From Ardenticatenaceae bacterium (lineage in GTDB: Bacteria > Chloroflexota > Anaerolineae > Promineifilales > Promineifilaceae), in assembly GCA_011525915.1 (NCBI GenBank), contig WYBM01000033.1, forward strand, positions 1-64,000: 64,000 nucleotides of DNA, given 5' to 3'. Shown here piece by piece: positions 61,418 through 64,000 of the stretch. Position numbers and translations under genes: made by a program. The first letter of the stretch is position 1. Each line of letters opens with the position of its first letter. The notes under the pieces are model-generated. The model saw nothing but the letters and a program-made list of their open reading frames with translations. It made no database searches and was not told the origin of the DNA.

Positions 61418-63079
61418 TTAGGGTGTCACAACCGGGCAGGCCGTGGCGCCGCTGGTGGTACAATGAATCCGCCCTTGAATGGTGGGGGAAATAGGTGAAT
61501 TGGCCGTAATGTAATCGGCCACAACCTGGTCCATAATCTCGCGGGTGGTAGCCTGGCTGATCAGCACAGGGTAGCCATCGCCCCCATTGGCCATAAAATC
61601 ATTCGTGGCCAGGGTATAGTTGCTGGCGCTGGTCAGGTCTACGGCCGGGCCTGTGCAGCTGCCATTGGCAGCTTGCCGTACAGCGCCGGTTACCCGGTTG
61701 CCGGCTGCGGCGGCGATATCATAGGTAAAGCAAAGGCCAGAGACTTGGGGGAAACGGCCGTTGACACCGGGCATGGCCGAAACGCCATTTTCCAGGATCG
61801 CTTTTAATTGCGCTCCCGTCACCTGAAGGGTCACGACCACATTGCCGAATGGCAAAACGGTTAATACCTGGCCCCTAGAAATAGGATAGGGTGGTGGTGT
61901 ATACGCCGGGCAAAAGTCGGTGGGGTTGTCCACCGTAGGGCAGGTCAGGTCGGCGCGCAGGCCGCCGGAGTTCGTAACGGCAAAGTCAACGTTATAACGC
62001 AGACGCATGGCATCCGTGGTCACATTGCCTACCCGCGACTCACAGGTGCGCCCGGCCGATTGGCCACAGGCGTCAGCACGGGGAATAAACATGTTGGCCT
62101 GCCCGATTACCTGGCCCAGAATGGGTCCCAGGGCATCACGGTAAGGTTGCAGCATATCTACAATGGCCTGATCGGGCGTTACCGCACTGGCCAGGGGGGT
62201 GACAAACGTTGCCGAGCGGTCTATCAGATGGCCATCGCTGGGGTTCACCGTGAGCAGGGTGCGGGCATACGTGACGCCCCTGCTGCGGTTTTCCACCACC
62301 AGGGTGTTATTAATAATCCCGCTATATTGAAAGTCAGTGTGGTCGCCCACAATAAGATGGAAACGGTTAACACTGTTGGCAAAGTCAATCAGCGGGCCGT
62401 AGGGCGCCCCTGTGCCCGGATCAAACCCGGTAACGCCCATGTGCGTGATGATGATAAATACACGTGCGCCTTCTTGTTTGGCCGCCAGACGGGCCCGATT
62501 GGCGGCTCTTACCGGGTCGGTCACCTGGATGGTGCCAAAACTGCCGGGAAATACCAGGGTAGGCGCCTCTGGATTTGTGAGGCCGATGACGGCAACCTTA
62601 ACACCACCCACGTCAAAAATCTGGTAGTCGGCAACCCCGCTGAGGTTGGCATCCCGGTTTTGCAGGTTGGCAGATACATAGGGGAAGTCGGCCAGGTCTA
62701 TCATTTGTTGCAAATGACCAATGCCCCGGTCGAAGTTGTGGTTGCCAAGGGTGTCGGCATCAAACCCCATCAGGTTCATAGCCAGGACAGCCGGTTCTTC
62801 ATTAAAGAAGCTGGAAAGCGGGGGGGCAGCGCCATAGGCGTCGCCTGCTGTCAACGTGAGTGTGTTGGGGTTCGCGGCCCGCTCGTTTTGAAAGTAGGTG
62901 GATAAAACGGCGGCGCCCCCGACACCATTGATAGGGTCCAACTGGGCATGCCAGTCAGAGACGGAGAGGATTTGAATGGTAACGGGTTGATTGCTGCCGG
63001 CAGAGGCAGAACTGATAGCGGCTGTAAGCACCAACAATACTATGGCCGCCAGAATGAGAACTTTATTCACTCGCTGCAT
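61418..63079 (-). CDS. Secreted 5'-nucleotidase / 2',3'-cyclic-nucleotide phosphodiesterase family protein
   Basis: A 553-residue exported metallophosphatase. Signal peptide at 1-27 (VLILAAIVLLVLTAAISSASA). The N-terminal metallophosphoesterase domain has the two-metal site residues in VSDWHAQLDP (usually D-x-H), TAGDAYGAAPP, LGNHNFDRG, FIIITHMG and VGDHTDF. The C-terminal nucleotide-binding domain has RVGNVTTDAMR, ITNSGGLR-like VTNSGGLRADL and TNDFMANGGDGY. It dephosphorylates nucleotides outside the cell. The start is preceded by GGAGGAAAAG. The first metal motif reads DWH where D-x-H/N is usual, consistent with activity. Confidence 0.92.
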   Translation of the reverse strand: MQRVNKVLILAAIVLLVLTAAISSASAGSNQPVTIQILSVSDWHAQLDPINGVGGAAVLSTYFQNERAANPNTLTLTAGDAYGAAPPLSSFFNEEPAVLAMNLMGFDADTLGNHNFDRGIGHLQQMIDLADFPYVSANLQNRDANLSGVADYQIFDVGGVKVAVIGLTNPEAPTLVFPGSFGTIQVTDPVRAANRARLAAKQEGARVFIIITHMGVTGFDPGTGAPYGPLIDFANSVNRFHLIVGDHTDFQYSGIINNTLVVENRSRGVTYARTLLTVNPSDGHLIDRSATFVTPLASAVTPDQAIVDMLQPYRDALGPILGQVIGQANMFIPRADACGQSAGRTCESRVGNVTTDAMRLRYNVDFAVTNSGGLRADLTCPTVDNPTDFCPAYTPPPYPISRGQVLTVLPFGNVVVTLQVTGAQLKAILENGVSAMPGVNGRFPQVSGLCFTYDIAAAAGNRVTGAVRQAANGSCTGPAVDLTSASNYTLATNDFMANGGDGYPVLISQATTREIMDQVVADYITANSPISPTIQGRIHCTTSGATACPVVTP

Positions 63080-63375
63080 AACACTTTTCCTCCATAAAAA
63101 TAATATAAATTTATCATTGACTTGTCTTGAAGCGGTTTTATCTTCCTATGATGTCATCAGTGAGGGCCTGAGACAGCGGCGTGTTATAAAACACGGCCGC
63201 TTGGATCACCGTTTTTCACTTTGCTGCTCCAGGTAGCTGTTCCCTCGTTTTTGTTGCGTCCTCCTTCTTACGCTCCTTATGATTGCTCCTGCGCCTCTAT
63301 TTTCGCCTGAGTTGCTTACACAGAAACTTACCTGATAGGCAGTATCACGGCCGTATTTGGGAAAACAGAAATTAA
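63080..63375. other. Intergenic region with a hairpin
   Basis: A 296-base spacer between two minus-strand genes. At 63176-63200 a ten-pair stem with one bulged base and a four-base loop (GCGGC-GTGTT / AACAC-GCCGC type) is visible. The part nearest the nucleotidase gene is AT-rich and should hold its promoter, but no box pair is convincing. One ACGGCCGT copy lies at 63347-63354. No gene seen. Confidence 0.5.
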
Positions 63376-64000
63376 TCAACGGTTAATGGTAGCCGCCGTC
63401 ATCACCTGCTGCAGCCTATCCAGGGGCAGCGCATGGGCGGTGCGCCCTTTATAACCCGTCATGGTTTCGGCGGCCGTCAGGACATTAAGAATAGCTTCTT
63501 CCACCGCCTCTGCCAACGCGCTGAAGAGTGGGTTCATCTTGTGCCCGGGCAGCGTTTGCACCGTTACCGGTTCCTGAGCGTTGGCGGGCAGGTGATTGCC
63601 GGTGGCAAAGGCCAGGAAGATGTCTCCGCTGCCATTATGCCCAATGCCGCCAACACGTGAGAAGCCTACCGCCGCCCGCTGTGCCAGCCGCCGACACTGG
63701 TGGGGCAGCAGCGGTGCGTCTGTACCCACTACAATGATAATGGAACTGCTGGCCGCCGGTTCGTTATCCCACGGCTGTGGTATATCGGCCAGCAGGCGGC
63801 CCACCGGCAGGCCATCGACCCGCAAATCTTCACGGGCGCCGTGGTTAGCCTGTACCAGCACGCCGATGGTGTAACCATCTACTACCCGGGACGCTGTACC
63901 AATCCCCCCCTTAAAGTCATGGCAGATCATCCCGGTGCCGCCACCCACGTTACCCTCGGCTACCGGCCCTGGTTTAGCCTCGGCGATGGCCTGGTAAACA
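63376..64000 (-). CDS. P1-family (DmpA-like) N-terminal-nucleophile peptidase, N-terminus beyond the window
   Basis: The open frame continues through the right edge, so only the last 208 residues or so are present. The visible part starts in VYQAIAEAKPG, contains GNVGGGTGMICHDFKGGIGTASRVV (short form GGGTGMICHDFKGGIGTASR), the autoprocessing region of DmpA/beta-aminopeptidases, and later VLVQANHGAREDLRVDG and GIGHNGSGDIFLAFATGN, which are typical of the family. Known members remove N-terminal D- or beta-amino acids, or small L-residues, from peptides. Which is the case here cannot be read. Confidence 0.87.
   Translation of the reverse strand, partial: VYQAIAEAKPGPVAEGNVGGGTGMICHDFKGGIGTASRVVDGYTIGVLVQANHGAREDLRVDGLPVGRLLADIPQPWDNEPAASSSIIIVVGTDAPLLPHQCRRLAQRAAVGFSRVGGIGHNGSGDIFLAFATGNHLPANAQEPVTVQTLPGHKMNPLFSALAEAVEEAILNVLTAAETMTGYKGRTAHALPLDRLQQVMTAATINR

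Larger units (their letters stand above)
446..63354. repeat. Dispersed ACGGCCGT octamer, about 100 exact copies
   Basis: The eight-base perfect palindrome ACGGCCGT occurs about 100 times between these limits by my count. It is found in almost every gene and in several gaps. Inside genes it is read as Thr-Ala-Val, (Asp/Asn)-Gly-Arg or x-Arg-Pro according to frame, so it is not the product of one protein motif. Near-copies such as ACGGCCGC and GCGGCCGT are also common but less so. Confidence 0.85.

Noticed and set aside
446..63354. ACGGCCGT considered as a Chi-, KOPS- or uptake-sequence-like oriented signal
   Set aside because: The motif is a perfect palindrome and cannot carry orientation, so it cannot work as a polar recombination or translocation signal by itself.
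1..64000. Search for tRNA, rRNA, insertion sequences, integrases, toxin-antitoxin pairs and defence systems
   Set aside because: None was seen. The HicB-like part of the DinB fusion is too small and lacks a HicA partner, so no toxin-antitoxin pair is claimed.

Overview
The window most likely comes from a member of the Chloroflexota (Anaerolineae or a close relative). It has moderately high G+C, long secreted proteins with repeated extracellular domains, two oligopeptide ABC transporters, a membrane pyrophosphatase, a T-box-controlled seryl-tRNA synthetase, stand-alone DinB, roadblock and J-domain proteins, and lipoproteins with classical lipoboxes. No rRNA, tRNA, insertion sequence, CRISPR array, integrase or phage gene was seen. 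It reads as chromosomal core and semi-core sequence. The assignment to a phylum is an inference from gene content.

Layout. Positions 118-7140 (minus strand): a vitamin B12 importer (btuF-btuC-btuD) behind a promoter, a cobalamin riboswitch and an intrinsic terminator, followed by a secreted clostripain-family protease. 7329-17983 (minus): a lipid/polyketide locus made of a phosphopantetheinyl transferase, a KR-DH protein, a KS-AT-KS-ACP-ACP megasynthase and an acyl-CoA dehydrogenase. 18454-23149 (plus): a lipoprotein and an oligopeptide ABC transporter without its own binding protein. 23461-27903 (plus): a 1480-residue secreted multidomain protein, ending at a bidirectional terminator shared with hppA (27991-30318, minus). 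30416-33807 (plus): DUF4129, DUF4350 and MoxR genes. 33885-38691 (plus): T-box leader, serS, an aldo/keto reductase and a membrane-anchored MutS-like ATPase. 38792-40192 (plus): three small genes. 40152-44483 (minus): DUF4349 protein with an ECF sigma factor, pyrG and a roadblock protein. 44759-48764 (minus): a second MoxR set (MoxR, DUF58, DUF4129). 48869-53826: J-domain protein, triple DinB protein, a VOC protein and a class III nucleotide cyclase. 53979-60732 (plus): a lipoprotein and a complete second oligopeptide transporter with binding protein. 60799-64000 (minus): a membrane-anchored secreted protein, a 5'-nucleotidase and a P1-family peptidase cut by the window end.

Two sequence-level signals cross all of these regions. 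The first is the perfect palindrome ACGGCCGT, of which I counted about 100 exact copies by eye (roughly one per 640 bases, against one or two expected), within genes in all three frames and between genes. The second is a family of degenerate seven-base repeats (CAGTNNN on one strand, ACTGNNN on the other). They form short arrays at eight places: mainly gaps inside operons, but also inside the serS T-box leader and, in frame, inside the polyketide synthase. Perfect or near-perfect intercistronic hairpins are also unusually common, especially in the second oligopeptide operon.

The most interesting candidate system is the compact polyketide/PUFA-synthase-like locus. It carries its own phosphopantetheinyl transferase, pairs a KS-AT-KS-ACP-ACP protein with a separate KR-DH protein and an acyl-CoA dehydrogenase, and has threonine where the phosphopantetheine-bearing serine is expected in both carrier domains.
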